This document shows, in pieces, positions 24,146-33,643 of a stretch of 64,000 nt of DNA. The notes beneath the pieces were generated by a model. That model was not told where the DNA came from and ran no database searches. It was given only the letters and a program-made list of their open reading frames with translations. The first letter of the stretch is position 1. Each line of letters begins with the position of its first letter. The stretch is from Lachnospiraceae bacterium. GTDB lineage: Bacteria > Bacillota > Clostridia > Lachnospirales > Lachnospiraceae. The stretch is taken from positions 1 through 64,000 of the forward strand of contig JAFRGQ010000025.1 in assembly GCA_017433725.1 (NCBI GenBank). Reading direction: 5' to 3'. A program made the translations under genes and the position numbers.

Positions 24146-24814
24146 TCACCGCATCCCCTGCAGCGTTATATACAGGTCATAGAGCGGTGAACCCGTCTGT
24201 CCATACTGCGGATAATCCGACTCGGGGATATCCAGGATCGTGTACCCGCACGCATTCACGATTTTTGTGCCGCAAGTGTGCTCACGCTCCTGCTGGAAGT
24301 GACCGTAAGCTTTGTGTACGTGCCCGTGAATCATGTATTTCGGATGCCATTTCTCAAGATAATTATTGAAACACTCGAATCCCATGTGCGGAAGGTCATC
24401 CATATCCCCGTATCCCCTTGCCGGTGAATGCGTCAGCAGGATATCGCATCCGCCCTTGAAGAGAGAATGCATGTCGGCGCGCAGGATTCGACGCTTCATT
24501 TCCTGTTCTGTGTACATGTTTTCGCCGGGATGGTAATACATGGAGCCGCCGAGACCCATGATGCGGAGACCTTTGTAATTGTACAATTTGTCCTCAATAC
24601 ATATACAGCCTTCCGGAGCTCTGTGCTTATAGCAATCATCGTGATTGCCCCTGATGTAAAGCAGCGGGAGATTGGTCATGGTCACAAGAAATTCGAGGTA
24701 TTCCGCCTTGACATCTCCTGCGGAGAGGATAAGGTCCACTCCCCGGACTTTTTCGGGTTCATAATAATCCCAGAGAGCTGCACTTTCCTCATCGGCAACA
24801 GCCAGTATCTTCAT
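24146..24814 (-). CDS. calcineurin-like metallophosphoesterase
   Basis: This 222-aa protein has metal-ligand motifs ILSAGDVK (GD), YIRGNHDDC (GNHD), LLTHSPARG (H) and YMIHGHVHKAYG (GHVH). The first motif, normally DxH, reads VADEES here, so one ligand is substituted. That may change metal use. TGAGGA precedes the ATG. The substrate is unknown. It may be co-transcribed with the GT-C gene, which starts about 100 bases downstream. Confidence 0.8.
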   Translation of the reverse strand: MKILAVADEESAALWDYYEPEKVRGVDLILSAGDVKAEYLEFLVTMTNLPLLYIRGNHDDCYKHRAPEGCICIEDKLYNYKGLRIMGLGGSMYYHPGENMYTEQEMKRRILRADMHSLFKGGCDILLTHSPARGYGDMDDLPHMGFECFNNYLEKWHPKYMIHGHVHKAYGHFQQEREHTCGTKIVNACGYTILDIPESDYPQYGQTGSPLYDLYITLQGMR

Positions 24815-24839
24815 AATATTTCCTCATAGCATAATTATT

Positions 24840-24933
24840 CTTCATCGCGCAATACTCATGACGTGAGTCTATGATACGCGCGCAAAGTGAAATATAGCTT
24901 CATCACGCAATACTCATGTCGCGGCAAGAATAC
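24840..24933 (+). repeat. interspersed hairpin repeat A1
   Basis: This begins CTTCATCGCGCAATACTCATG and carries the family core GTGAGTCTATGATACGCG, then repeats CTTCATCACGCAATACTCATG at 24898-24918. The second arm is therefore a direct copy of the first instead of its complement, unlike A2. It lies between the phosphoesterase and BMP genes. Confidence 0.65.
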
Positions 24934-24973
24934 CGAAGCATTTTTGAACGGGTTCCCTGCTGCATATGCAGCA

Positions 24974-26923
24974 TCATTTTTGTGTCGTACCTTTCACGCC
25001 GGCAACCGAAACGGTCTTTCTCGCATCTTCGCGAATCTCGGTGATTTTCGGGATGGCGCCGACAACGTTATCAGCCAGCCAGTCCATCTGCAGGATCTCT
25101 TCATTTGTGAGACGCGGGTCTCCCGCTTTGCGGATAATACCGTCCTGACTGTGGATCTCACCGTCGAACGGATGCAGATGTCCGTTGACAATACCTCTCT
25201 TGAGAGTATCCAGCATTTTGACCGTGTTGTACGGAAGCGTCTTTGCGTAGATGACGTCTATCACTTCCTGTGACATACCGTACCAATAATTGAGAGCTCT
25301 GTCTTTTCGGGCAATCGCACGCGCGTCGTAGCTTCCGCTCAGAATGCTCTCTACGATCAGTGCATAGTAGCGCCCCCAGTCCGGCATGACGGCCGCCAAC
25401 TGCGTGCGGCTTCCGTCTGTTTCCAGGCGGTATACTCCGTGGAGATGGTCGGGATCATCCGGACGTATGAAATCGCTCGCTGAAATGATGGAGATTCCTT
25501 CTCGGGCAAATTCCTGCTCCCAAGTCTCCTTATCCTGAGAGCTCCATTTGACATGGACCGTACTTCTCGGATCGACCATACCCGCGCCGATGGCAAATGC
25601 ATTGATCTCCGCCACCGTTCCGTATATCGGGTAACCGGCGTAGTAGCCGATCATATGATTATCCGAGAGACTTGCGGCCATAGCGCCCATCAGGAACTTG
25701 GCTTCATACATGCGGACCGCATAGCTCCGGACGGATTTGATCTGCAGGTTCGCCGAGCAGTTCAGGAACTTGATCTTGGGATGTTCGACGGCTGCACGCA
25801 GCGTATAGTTCATGAGAGATGCGGACGTCGTGAAAATGACATCATCCTCGTCCGTGATTGCAGCCGCGATCGCATCATCAAAGGCCTCCTCGGTCTCGCA
25901 ATTGTCAAGCGTTATACTGTCTACCAGATCTCCGAAATACTCCGGCAGAGAGTTGCGGCCGAGTTCGTGACCGTAGACCCAGCTGGAATTGTTCTCATTC
26001 TTTTCATGAATGAAGGCAAGCTTCAGCGGTTTTGCACTGGAGTAGATCGGACGAGTCATCAGGAACTTTGCGACGCGGTCCTCGCTCAGAGTGCCTGCCT
26101 TCGGGTCTATGACCTTCGGATCCTCAACGAGCGTGATCTTCGAATCGCCCGTCTCGGTCAGGAACTCATCCCACAATCTGTCTATATGCTTCCTGAGACG
26201 GTCATCCTCGATGGACAGCAGTCTCTCAAGCGGAAACATGGTCAGATAAATCAGGAAAGCGTCCTCCGCGCGCAGTCCGCTGCGCTCTCCTCTGGATTGA
26301 AAGATGCGGGCGAATTTGTCATATGCATCTTTGAAATTGCTGACCAGCTCTTCGGGCCAGGGCGTCTCAAGGTCCTGTCCGAGCTGAGAGGCCAGTCTTG
26401 TGTAACATCCGGGTTCTGAGAAGACGAAACCGAAGATTCCCGTCACTTCATAGAAAGGCAGGTACTCATAATAGATTTTTACCTGCTTGTCGTCGGTCTT
26501 CTTCGGAAGGATGCGCGTGACGACTGTCGGGATGGAGTAGGATTTCAGATACTTCATGACGGAGACGCGCTTATTGCCTTCCTCGACATAAAAATTGTGC
26601 ATGTATTCGTAGGCAACGACTGCATCGGAGATGCCTTCGCTTATCTGGTAGTCGCACAGATTTGACCATTTGATGGAGAACTCTGTGGACTCACCCAGCA
26701 GCGGCATGAAATTATCAGCGAAGGAGTTCTGTCTGCCTTTCATTCTTGTTCCGGCAAATAGCGTCAGCGGGATCTCATGCAACCCCAGTTCGACTTCACC
26801 TGCGATGTCCTGTCTGGAAATGATATCTTCCAGAGCCGGAAGATAGGGGTTGCGTCCCTTAAGGAGAGCATTCCTCCGAGCTCGTTCACCCTGTTGTTTC
26901 GCTGCTTTATAATCTTCAATCAT
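24974..26923 (-). CDS. cytoplasmic BMP-domain protein with N-terminal ParB-like region
   Basis: This 649-aa protein has no signal peptide. The N-terminal third contains VVAYEYMHNFYVEEGNKRVSV followed by YLKSYSIPTVVTRILP, resembling the ParB/sulfiredoxin fold motif (GNKRV). The C-terminal half (about 310-600) is BMP/Med-like: KLAFIHEKNENNSSWVYGHELG, DVIFTTSASL, IKFLNCSANL, AKFLMGAMAASLSDNHMIGYY. BMP proteins are normally extracellular receptors, so this one is a likely intracellular ligand sensor. ATG 26923 has AAAGGA upstream and overlaps the preceding stop as ATGA, so it is translationally coupled to the methyltransferase gene. Confidence 0.75.
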   Translation of the reverse strand: MIEDYKAAKQQGERARRNALLKGRNPYLPALEDIISRQDIAGEVELGLHEIPLTLFAGTRMKGRQNSFADNFMPLLGESTEFSIKWSNLCDYQISEGISDAVVAYEYMHNFYVEEGNKRVSVMKYLKSYSIPTVVTRILPKKTDDKQVKIYYEYLPFYEVTGIFGFVFSEPGCYTRLASQLGQDLETPWPEELVSNFKDAYDKFARIFQSRGERSGLRAEDAFLIYLTMFPLERLLSIEDDRLRKHIDRLWDEFLTETGDSKITLVEDPKVIDPKAGTLSEDRVAKFLMTRPIYSSAKPLKLAFIHEKNENNSSWVYGHELGRNSLPEYFGDLVDSITLDNCETEEAFDDAIAAAITDEDDVIFTTSASLMNYTLRAAVEHPKIKFLNCSANLQIKSVRSYAVRMYEAKFLMGAMAASLSDNHMIGYYAGYPIYGTVAEINAFAIGAGMVDPRSTVHVKWSSQDKETWEQEFAREGISIISASDFIRPDDPDHLHGVYRLETDGSRTQLAAVMPDWGRYYALIVESILSGSYDARAIARKDRALNYWYGMSQEVIDVIYAKTLPYNTVKMLDTLKRGIVNGHLHPFDGEIHSQDGIIRKAGDPRLTNEEILQMDWLADNVVGAIPKITEIREDARKTVSVAGVKGTTQK

Positions 26924-27879
26924 GGTGTGTTCCTTTCTGCAAATGTCACCCTGCCCGCGCACCCGCACGGCAGCACAAGATCTGTCCCCTCGATCGGCAG
27001 TCCTACTTCGTCGGATTCCACGACGGCGTCAAAATCAGCTGCTATGGCTGTCTTCAGCATATGGGTCAGCACGCCCGGCTGCAGCCCGGTAGTGTAAGAG
27101 TTGAGCAGGAAGAACAGGGGGTCGTCCGAGAGGAGCTGTCTGCAGAGCTGAAGGAGAGGATATATGGTTTCCTCTATTTTCCAAACCTCTCCCTTGGGAC
27201 CGCGGCCGTAAGATGGCGGGTCCATGATGATGGCGTCATATTTGTTCCCGCGGCGGATTTCGCGCTGTACAAATTTTGTACAGTCATCCACCAGCCATCT
27301 CACCGGCCGGTCTGCGAGACCGGAGCTCTCGGCATTTTCTTTCGCCCAGGTCACCATGCCTTTCGATGCATCGACATGTGCGACCGATGCGCCGGCAGAC
27401 AGAGCAGCGCAGGTAGCGCCGCCCGTGTAGGCGAAAAGATTCAGGACCCTTATGGGTCTGCCCGCTTCCCGGATAAGCTTTCCGAACCAGTCCCAGTTGG
27501 CTGCCTGTTCCGGAAAGAGCCCTGTGTGCTTGAAACTGAACGGCTTCAGGTTGAAGACGAGATCGCCGTATGTGATCTGCCAGGTCTTGGGCAGGTCGAA
27601 GAATTCCCAGCTTCCGCCGCCCTTCGTGCTGCGGTGATAGTGACCGTTGGGGTTCTTCCAGCCTTTGTGCTTTTTTTCTGTCTGCCAGATGACCTGCGGG
27701 TCGGGACGAATCAGGATATAATCGCCCCATCTCTCGAGCTTTTCTCCGTTCGCGGTATCCAGTACTTTATAATCTTTCCAGCCGTCGGCTATCCACATAT
27801 ATGTGCCCCCGTGTTCATTTATGTCATTAAGTTCGCCCACATGGTCTGCGCGGGCGGTCTTAATATATGTCTCGATCAA
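26920..27879 (-). CDS. class I SAM-dependent methyltransferase, RlmI/RlmK-like
   Basis: This 319-aa protein has SAM-binding motif I as VLNLFAYTGGATCAALSAGA, then HVDASKGMVTWAKENAE, and motif IV as IIMDPPSYGRGPKGEVW. The order and the DPPSYG motif are those of 23S rRNA cytosine/guanine methyltransferases such as RlmI and RlmL/K C-terminal domains. No PUA domain is present, so the target RNA cannot be named. The frame begins with TTG at 27879, with no strong ribosome site; a GTG 13 codons later is possible. It overlaps the BMP gene by 4 bases. Confidence 0.8.
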   Translation of the reverse strand: MIETYIKTARADHVGELNDINEHGGTYMWIADGWKDYKVLDTANGEKLERWGDYILIRPDPQVIWQTEKKHKGWKNPNGHYHRSTKGGGSWEFFDLPKTWQITYGDLVFNLKPFSFKHTGLFPEQAANWDWFGKLIREAGRPIRVLNLFAYTGGATCAALSAGASVAHVDASKGMVTWAKENAESSGLADRPVRWLVDDCTKFVQREIRRGNKYDAIIMDPPSYGRGPKGEVWKIEETIYPLLQLCRQLLSDDPLFFLLNSYTTGLQPGVLTHMLKTAIAADFDAVVESDEVGLPIEGTDLVLPCGCAGRVTFAERNTP

Positions 27880-27905
27880 GTGTTTCTGTTTTCGTAAAAA
27901 CTTTG

Positions 27906-27971
27906 TTTCCGGTGATAACGGAAATCACGCTCTCATCGGATGCTTTGTTCCAAAACCTGTTCTCATCGGAT
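27906..27971 (+). promoter_or_regulatory. possible operator cluster in the divergent methyltransferase/beta-galactosidase region
   Basis: TTTCCG-N7-CGGAAA (27906-27924) is a clean inverted repeat. TCTCATCGGAT occurs twice, at 27931 and 27961, exactly 30 bases apart, so on the same helix face. These lie in the 299-base gap between two divergent genes and could bind a sugar-responsive regulator. Confidence 0.4.
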
Positions 27972-28060
27972 TTTGTATTTCCTGTGATACTGTGTCCGTG
28001 AAAACAGTATCCTTAGTATAGGAAAGAAAAATGGAAGTGTCAACTCTACCTGTTTTTGTG

Positions 28061-28066
28061 TATAAT
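28061..28066 (+). promoter_or_regulatory. -10 element for beta-galactosidase
   Basis: A perfect TATAAT is preceded by TTTTTGTG. The -35 at 17 bases is poor (TGTCAA), as in activator-dependent promoters. Confidence 0.4.
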
Positions 28067-28178
28067 AGTTTCATAGATCCGATGCGCCGGCAAAGAGAGA
28101 CAGATACAGATCTTTCCGGGAAAGCGGAGACCGCATATCGCATCGATAACGGCACACTGTGACACAGAGGAGACAGTC

Positions 28179-31124
28179 ATGAAATATTATCTGGATAAGA
28201 ACAATTACAGCGATTTTGATACAATCGAGAAAAATAAGCTTCCCGGCCGGAGTTACTTTATTCCGTATCCGTCCCGGGAAGGAGCGGACGGGGTCTCGCT
28301 CAAAGAGAAGCGCTATAAGTCGGAAAAGGTAAGGTGTCTGAACGGTGACTGGGACTTCAGGTTCTATCCGAGACCGGCAGAATTGCCGGATGTCCTGGAC
28401 ACGGACAGCGTGAAATTTGACACGATCGATGTGCCGTCCTGCTGGCAGTTCCGCGGCTATTATCATCCTTTCTACGTGAATATTCGCTACCAGTTCCCGT
28501 ATCACCCGCCGGTCATACCCAGGGAGGAAAAGGTCGGTAAGGTATTCTCCATTATGGGCGTGGACCAGAAGCTGTCCCTTCGGTATAAGGATCCGGGCGA
28601 AGAATACAATTTTGTCGGCATATACCGCAAAAAGATCGAGATAGAGGACGATGACAAGAATTATGTTATCTCCTTTTTGGGCGTGGCCAGCTGCCTGGAT
28701 CTCTATGTGAACGGATCCTTTGTCGGCTACTCCGAGGGCGCTCACAATACTGCGGAATTTGATCTGACCGGGTATCTCGAAAAGGGTGAGAACGAGATCG
28801 TGGCAGTGGTACACCGCTGGTGCACAGGCACCTATCTTGAGTGCCAGGATATGTTCCGCAACAACGGAATTTTCAGAGATGTTCTGCTCAGAATTTCCGA
28901 GCCGTCCGATTTTTGGGATCTTGATGCGGTGACAAAAAAGGCTGCGGGCAAATACAGTCTTAAACTCTCCGCGAAGACTCTGTCCGATACTGACGTGACA
29001 TTTACCCTTGAAGGCAATGGAATCACAAGAAGCAAGACAGTTCGGACAGACGGGAAAAGTGCTGCGGTCACGTTTGAAGACCTTGATGTTACGGAATGGA
29101 GCGCTGAAGATCCGGTTCTCTACAATGTATATTATGAGACATCGACATCCTGCGTGAAGGAGAGAATCGGCTTTAAGTCGGTGAAGATCCATAAGGATGT
29201 ATTCTATCTGAACGGTCATAAGATCAAGTTCAAGGGTGTGAACCACCATGACACAAGCCCGACCAACGGATACACCCTTACGCCGGATGAGATCGAGCGC
29301 GATGTGAAACTGTGCAAGGAATTCAATATTGATACGATCCGGACATCGCACTATCCGCCGGATCCGCTTCTTTTGGAGTTGGCTGACGAGCTGGGTGTAT
29401 ATATTGTGGATGAAAATGATCTGGAGACCCACGGAACGGTAGTTATGCAGCTGCCTTCCACCTACAATTCCATCAGCGACGATCCGAAGTGGGAGCCCCG
29501 TTATGTGGACCGCATTCAGCGTCTGTACCAGCGCGATAAGCTCCATGCCAATACTTCTATTATTATGTGGTCCCTCGGCAACGAGGCAGGCGGCTACCAC
29601 AATACAGACGCAATGTACGATTTCCTGAGAGCGCAGTCCGATATTCCGGTCCACTATGAGAGCGCAGTTCACTGCAAGCGTCAGGCTTACGATGTTGGCA
29701 GTGAGATGTATCCGAGTGTGGATATGGTGCACAAGACCGGGGAGCACAGAAGGAAGATGAAGCGCCTGAATGACCGGCCGTACTTTATGTGTGAGTATGC
29801 CCACGCGATGGGCGTCGGTCCCGGCAATACGGAAGCGTACTGGAAGGAAATTTATAAGTATGACAATCTGATGGGCGGATGTGTCTGGGAGATGGTGGAT
29901 CACGCCATACTTCATGAGGACGGAAGTTATACCTACGGCGGTGACCACGGCGAGTGGGAGCATGACGGGAACTTCTGTGTGGACGGCATGTTCTATCCGG
30001 ACCGCACGCCTTCGGTCGGAGCAAAAATCATACGCTTCATTTACAGACCGATCCGTGTAACTTATGTGGAAGGAGATATCTTCGAATTCTTCAATACTAC
30101 CGCGTTCTCCGAGGGCAGGAGATATCATCTGAGTTTCCTGTGGAACGACGGGACGGAGACCAATATGCGGGTGAAGGTCGCGCCTCTTACGAGAATAAAG
30201 AGCCGTGTACCGCTCGGCAGCACGGTGGATGGAAATCTTTCCGCAATTGTCAAAGTCGTGGATACGAAGACCGGGGAGACCGTCTCGGAAGAGCAGATCG
30301 TGATTTCGGAAAAGGTTCCGGAGGCTCCGGTTACGAAGCATATCACGGAGGACTGCGTGGTGGCGAACGGAACATTTGCCTTATCACTGTCCGGAGGCCG
30401 GACTCTGATTTCGGCTGAACAGTCTACGCTGCTGTATCGCGCGGCAACAGACAATGATACAGATCTGAAGTTCAGGAACTCGATGCTGCCGTATTTCAAT
30501 CAGACCGAGACGGTCAGATCCAGCGAGCGCACTCCGAACGGCTACAAGGTGGTAACGGAGGTCGCCAATGAGAAGGCTACGTTCCTGGTGACCGACGTGT
30601 ATGAGGGAACCTCAGAGGGAATCCTTGTGACCAGCACCCTCCACTGCATTAAAGGCGGGGGAATTGTGCCTCGTTTCGGCAAATGCTTCCGTCTCGACGA
30701 TGTATTTGATCAGGTGACATATATCGGCAGGACGGGTGAGAGTTACTGCGACATGAAAGAGCAGTTCCCCATCCGCGAGGTCTCCTGTACTGTAGCCGAT
30801 ATGACAGAGCCGAATATCAGACCGCAGGAGAGCGGCAACAGGTGCGACTGCACACTGGCCTCTGTTTCCGACGGGCGGACAACAGTTACCTTCAAAGCTG
30901 TCGATAAGCCTTTTGAGCTTGCGATCAAGCCATACACAGATAAGGCGCTCTTTACGATGCGGCATCGCAGCGATGAGATCCGTACCGGTACGTACGTGAC
31001 AATTCAGGCTTTCCAGCAGGGAATCGGCACGGGAGCCTGCGGTCCGGGCGTCATGCCTGAGTATCAGTACTCGGCGAAGGAAGATTATGAGCTCAGATTC
31101 CTGATAAACTTTACAGAAAAATAA
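28179..31124 (+). CDS. GH2 beta-galactosidase
   Basis: This 981-aa protein is of the LacZ type. The sugar-binding, immunoglobulin-like, TIM-barrel and small beta-galactosidase domains are in the usual order. The acid/base Glu469 is in WSLGNEAGG and the nucleophile Glu539 in MCEYAHAMG. Other marks are PSCWQFRGY near the start and GVNHHDTSPTNG before the barrel. There is no signal peptide, so it acts in the cytoplasm on lactose or other beta-galactosides. No lactose permease or regulator gene is adjacent. GAGGAG precedes the ATG, and a terminator follows. A large open frame on the opposite strand is only a shadow. Confidence 0.9.
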   Translation: MKYYLDKNNYSDFDTIEKNKLPGRSYFIPYPSREGADGVSLKEKRYKSEKVRCLNGDWDFRFYPRPAELPDVLDTDSVKFDTIDVPSCWQFRGYYHPFYVNIRYQFPYHPPVIPREEKVGKVFSIMGVDQKLSLRYKDPGEEYNFVGIYRKKIEIEDDDKNYVISFLGVASCLDLYVNGSFVGYSEGAHNTAEFDLTGYLEKGENEIVAVVHRWCTGTYLECQDMFRNNGIFRDVLLRISEPSDFWDLDAVTKKAAGKYSLKLSAKTLSDTDVTFTLEGNGITRSKTVRTDGKSAAVTFEDLDVTEWSAEDPVLYNVYYETSTSCVKERIGFKSVKIHKDVFYLNGHKIKFKGVNHHDTSPTNGYTLTPDEIERDVKLCKEFNIDTIRTSHYPPDPLLLELADELGVYIVDENDLETHGTVVMQLPSTYNSISDDPKWEPRYVDRIQRLYQRDKLHANTSIIMWSLGNEAGGYHNTDAMYDFLRAQSDIPVHYESAVHCKRQAYDVGSEMYPSVDMVHKTGEHRRKMKRLNDRPYFMCEYAHAMGVGPGNTEAYWKEIYKYDNLMGGCVWEMVDHAILHEDGSYTYGGDHGEWEHDGNFCVDGMFYPDRTPSVGAKIIRFIYRPIRVTYVEGDIFEFFNTTAFSEGRRYHLSFLWNDGTETNMRVKVAPLTRIKSRVPLGSTVDGNLSAIVKVVDTKTGETVSEEQIVISEKVPEAPVTKHITEDCVVANGTFALSLSGGRTLISAEQSTLLYRAATDNDTDLKFRNSMLPYFNQTETVRSSERTPNGYKVVTEVANEKATFLVTDVYEGTSEGILVTSTLHCIKGGGIVPRFGKCFRLDDVFDQVTYIGRTGESYCDMKEQFPIREVSCTVADMTEPNIRPQESGNRCDCTLASVSDGRTTVTFKAVDKPFELAIKPYTDKALFTMRHRSDEIRTGTYVTIQAFQQGIGTGACGPGVMPEYQYSAKEDYELRFLINFTEK

Positions 31125-31140
31125 TGGATTAGAAACCGGA

Positions 31141-31185
31141 ATTACTCCTTCCAAACAGACTTTGGTCTTTTGGGAGGAGCAATTT
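31141..31185 (+). terminator. rho-independent terminator after beta-galactosidase
   Basis: CTCCTTCCAAA (31145-31155) pairs with TTTGGGAGGAG (31169-31179), with one G-U pair, extended by ATT/AAT outside. It runs into CAATTTTG. Confidence 0.6.
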
Positions 31186-31262
31186 TGTTGTATATTATAT
31201 AAAGAATGGATTAGTGCCGCCAAAAGAACAGCACCATTCACGGCAGAGATGAGGATGCAGCT

Positions 31263-33377
31263 ATGATCAAGCAGAATCAGGATTATCTGAATAGAGTAAA
31301 TGCCGCAGTGGATTTTCTGCTGGTCTTTTTTTCGTACCTTTTTTCGGCGTGGTTCAGGTTAAGGGTTCTGAACGGATGGTGGCATAACAAAGGGCTGAGC
31401 CGGCCTATGATCATTGCATCGGCTTTTTACGCTGCAGGTCTGTGCCTGATGCTCGCATGTCTCGGCTTCTATAATACGACGAGAGTCAGAAGGCTGACAT
31501 GGAAGCTGGAAGTTCTGTTTGTGGGAACCACCGTCTCGATATTTATTGTGACGGCTCTGATCTTCATTTTCCAGATTGAAGATGTGTCCCGCGGTATCAT
31601 TCTGATCTTTTATGTGCTGACACTGTTCCTTCTTGGCCTTAAGCAGATCATCACCCGCATGATTCTGAACCATCTGCGGAGCAGCGGATATAATATGAAG
31701 CATGAGGTGCTGGTCGGATCCGGCGGGCTGGCGGCACAGTACCGAAAAGATGTGGCGGATGAACCGGAACTGGGAATTCAGATCGATGAGATCCTGGACC
31801 CTGCCGATGATCTGGGAGCATATCTCAAGGATCACGAAGTGACCGAAGTGGTCATTGCTCTCGAGGCGGATGAGTACAAGCTTATTGCCGACCACATCAG
31901 GGCGTGTGAGAAATACGGCGTGAAGTTTTTTGTCATTCCTTTTTATAATGACATGATTCCCGCCCACCCTGAATTCGAAAATATCGGCCGCAGTAAATTG
32001 ATCAATATGCGGGCTAACCGCCTGGAACAGCTCGGATGGGCTACCGTCAAGCGGGCTGCAGATATAATCATAAGCCTTCTGGGAATCATCATAACAAGTC
32101 CGCTCATGCTGATTCTGGCGGTTGCGATAAAAGTCACGTCCCCCGGACCTATCCTGTTCCGGCAGGTTCGAGTCGGTTACCAGCAGCGGGAGTTCGAGAT
32201 GCTGAAATTCCGTTCCATGGTAGTAAATGACCGGGCTGATACGACCTGGACCAAAGCCGGGGACAGCCGGAGAACGAAAGTGGGCGTCTTCATGAGGAAG
32301 GCGTCCCTCGATGAACTGCCGCAGCTTTTCAATGTTCTGAAAGGCGAAATGAGCATTGTGGGGCCGAGACCTGAGCTTCCGCATTTTGTCAATCAGTTCC
32401 GTGAGACGATTCCGCTTTACATGGTCAAGCATCAGGTGAAGCCGGGTATGACCGGCTGGGCCCAGGTGCATGGATACAGGGGCGATACAAGCATCCGAAA
32501 GCGCATTGAGCTGGATCTCTGGTATATTGACAACTGGTCGCTCTGGCTCGATATGAAGATCATCTTCCAGACGGTACCGTTCGCCATGCTCAGCGGCGAC
32601 AAGGAAGAAGCGGAGTCCGAGGCGGACGTCAAGATCATCATAGCCACGCATAAGCCGTACTGGATGCCGGATGATCCGGTCTATGTTCCGGTCCGGGTCG
32701 GGGCGGAAGGAAAAGAGGATTTCGGCTTCACGCCGGATAACACCGGAGACAATATCAGTTCAAAGAATGCCAATTACTGCGAGCTGACCGGACTTTACTG
32801 GGCATGGAAGAACCTTTCCTGCGAGTATCTGGGGCTTGCTCATTACAGAAGGCATTTTACGATCCTGAAAGGTACGGGTGACCGCCGTGACGCGTTGACT
32901 CTTGACCAGGCAAGAGTGCTTTTTGCCGAGACGGATGTTGTCTTGCCGATAAAGAGAAATTACTGGATTGAAACGAACTATCAGCAGTACGTCCACGCGC
33001 ATCATCGGGAAGATCTGGATACGACGCGGCAGATTCTCAGTGAGAGATATCCGGACTATCTTCCGTTTTATGATAAGGTGATGAAGATGACGACCGGACA
33101 CCGGTTCAATATGTTCATCATGAAATGGGACCTTGCGGACGCTTACTGCACGTGGCTGTTCGATATCCTATTTGAGCTGGAACGAAGACTCGATATCAGT
33201 GAATACAATGAAGTGGATAAGCGTGTCTTCGGATATGTTTCGGAACGGCTCCTGGATGTATGGCTCATGAGGAACGAGATTCCGTATAAGGATATTCCTT
33301 ACATTTTCCTGGAGAAACAGAACTGGGTAGTGAAGATAGCGAATTTCCTGAAAAGGAAGCTGGAAGGAACAAATTAA
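31263..33377 (+). CDS. polyprenyl-phosphate sugar-1-phosphate transferase fused to DUF4422 glycosyltransferase
   Basis: This 704-aa protein has four N-terminal membrane helices (to about 130) and a CoA-binding-like region (VLVGSGGLAAQYRKD). The bacterial sugar transferase domain spans about 258-455: KRAADIIISLLGIIITSPL, GPILFRQVRVG, FRSM, KASLDELPQLFNVLKGEMSIVGPRPELP, KPGMTGWAQV. The second part (about 460-690) is DUF4422-like: IIIATHKPYWMP, NYCELTGLYWAWKN, YLGLAHYRRHF, LPIKRNYWIETNYQQYVHAH. The first half would load the first sugar phosphate on undecaprenyl phosphate and the second would add the next sugar. Such a fusion couples two successive steps at the membrane. It opens the glycopolymer locus. 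Confidence 0.85.
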   Translation: MIKQNQDYLNRVNAAVDFLLVFFSYLFSAWFRLRVLNGWWHNKGLSRPMIIASAFYAAGLCLMLACLGFYNTTRVRRLTWKLEVLFVGTTVSIFIVTALIFIFQIEDVSRGIILIFYVLTLFLLGLKQIITRMILNHLRSSGYNMKHEVLVGSGGLAAQYRKDVADEPELGIQIDEILDPADDLGAYLKDHEVTEVVIALEADEYKLIADHIRACEKYGVKFFVIPFYNDMIPAHPEFENIGRSKLINMRANRLEQLGWATVKRAADIIISLLGIIITSPLMLILAVAIKVTSPGPILFRQVRVGYQQREFEMLKFRSMVVNDRADTTWTKAGDSRRTKVGVFMRKASLDELPQLFNVLKGEMSIVGPRPELPHFVNQFRETIPLYMVKHQVKPGMTGWAQVHGYRGDTSIRKRIELDLWYIDNWSLWLDMKIIFQTVPFAMLSGDKEEAESEADVKIIIATHKPYWMPDDPVYVPVRVGAEGKEDFGFTPDNTGDNISSKNANYCELTGLYWAWKNLSCEYLGLAHYRRHFTILKGTGDRRDALTLDQARVLFAETDVVLPIKRNYWIETNYQQYVHAHHREDLDTTRQILSERYPDYLPFYDKVMKMTTGHRFNMFIMKWDLADAYCTWLFDILFELERRLDISEYNEVDKRVFGYVSERLLDVWLMRNEIPYKDIPYIFLEKQNWVVKIANFLKRKLEGTN

Positions 33378-33408
33378 GGATCAGTAAAAGGATCTTTATA
33401 AATTAACT

Positions 33409-33617
33409 AACTAAAACTTCCCACATGAAGTTACCTGGCAGTCTCATCATAAAAAAATGCATCGTCGGGACGCTCCCGCTCGGTCTCGCTGGCAGCGGTA
33501 CTAATAAATTTTCGGCGCTTACGCTTGAAAATTTAAAGTACCGGCCGCTCGACGACGCCCTCCGATTGCATTTTTAATGATTCGACTGTGTTTTAGAAAC
33601 AAGTGGGAAGTTTAAGT
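33409..33617 (+). repeat. inverted-repeat element D1
   Basis: The ends are AACTTCCCAC (33415-33424) and GTGGGAAGTT (33603-33612), each with TTAACTA-type flanks. Inside are nested pairs: AAAAATGCAT.../...GATTGCATTTTT and GGTACTAATAAATTTTC/GAAAATTTAAAGTACC. The whole 209-base spacer folds into one long hairpin. The same ends bound D2 at 38410-38496. Confidence 0.65.
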
Positions 33618-33643
33618 TAACTAAAACAGGTGGAGAAAATATC

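Noticed and set aside
27061..27897. Plus-strand frame of 278 codons
   Set aside because: It lies opposite the methyltransferase, whose SAM-binding motifs are unmistakable.
28071..30341. Long open frame on the minus strand opposite beta-galactosidase
   Set aside because: The plus strand encodes a complete GH2 enzyme with both catalytic glutamates; the antisense frame has no family resemblance or ribosome site.
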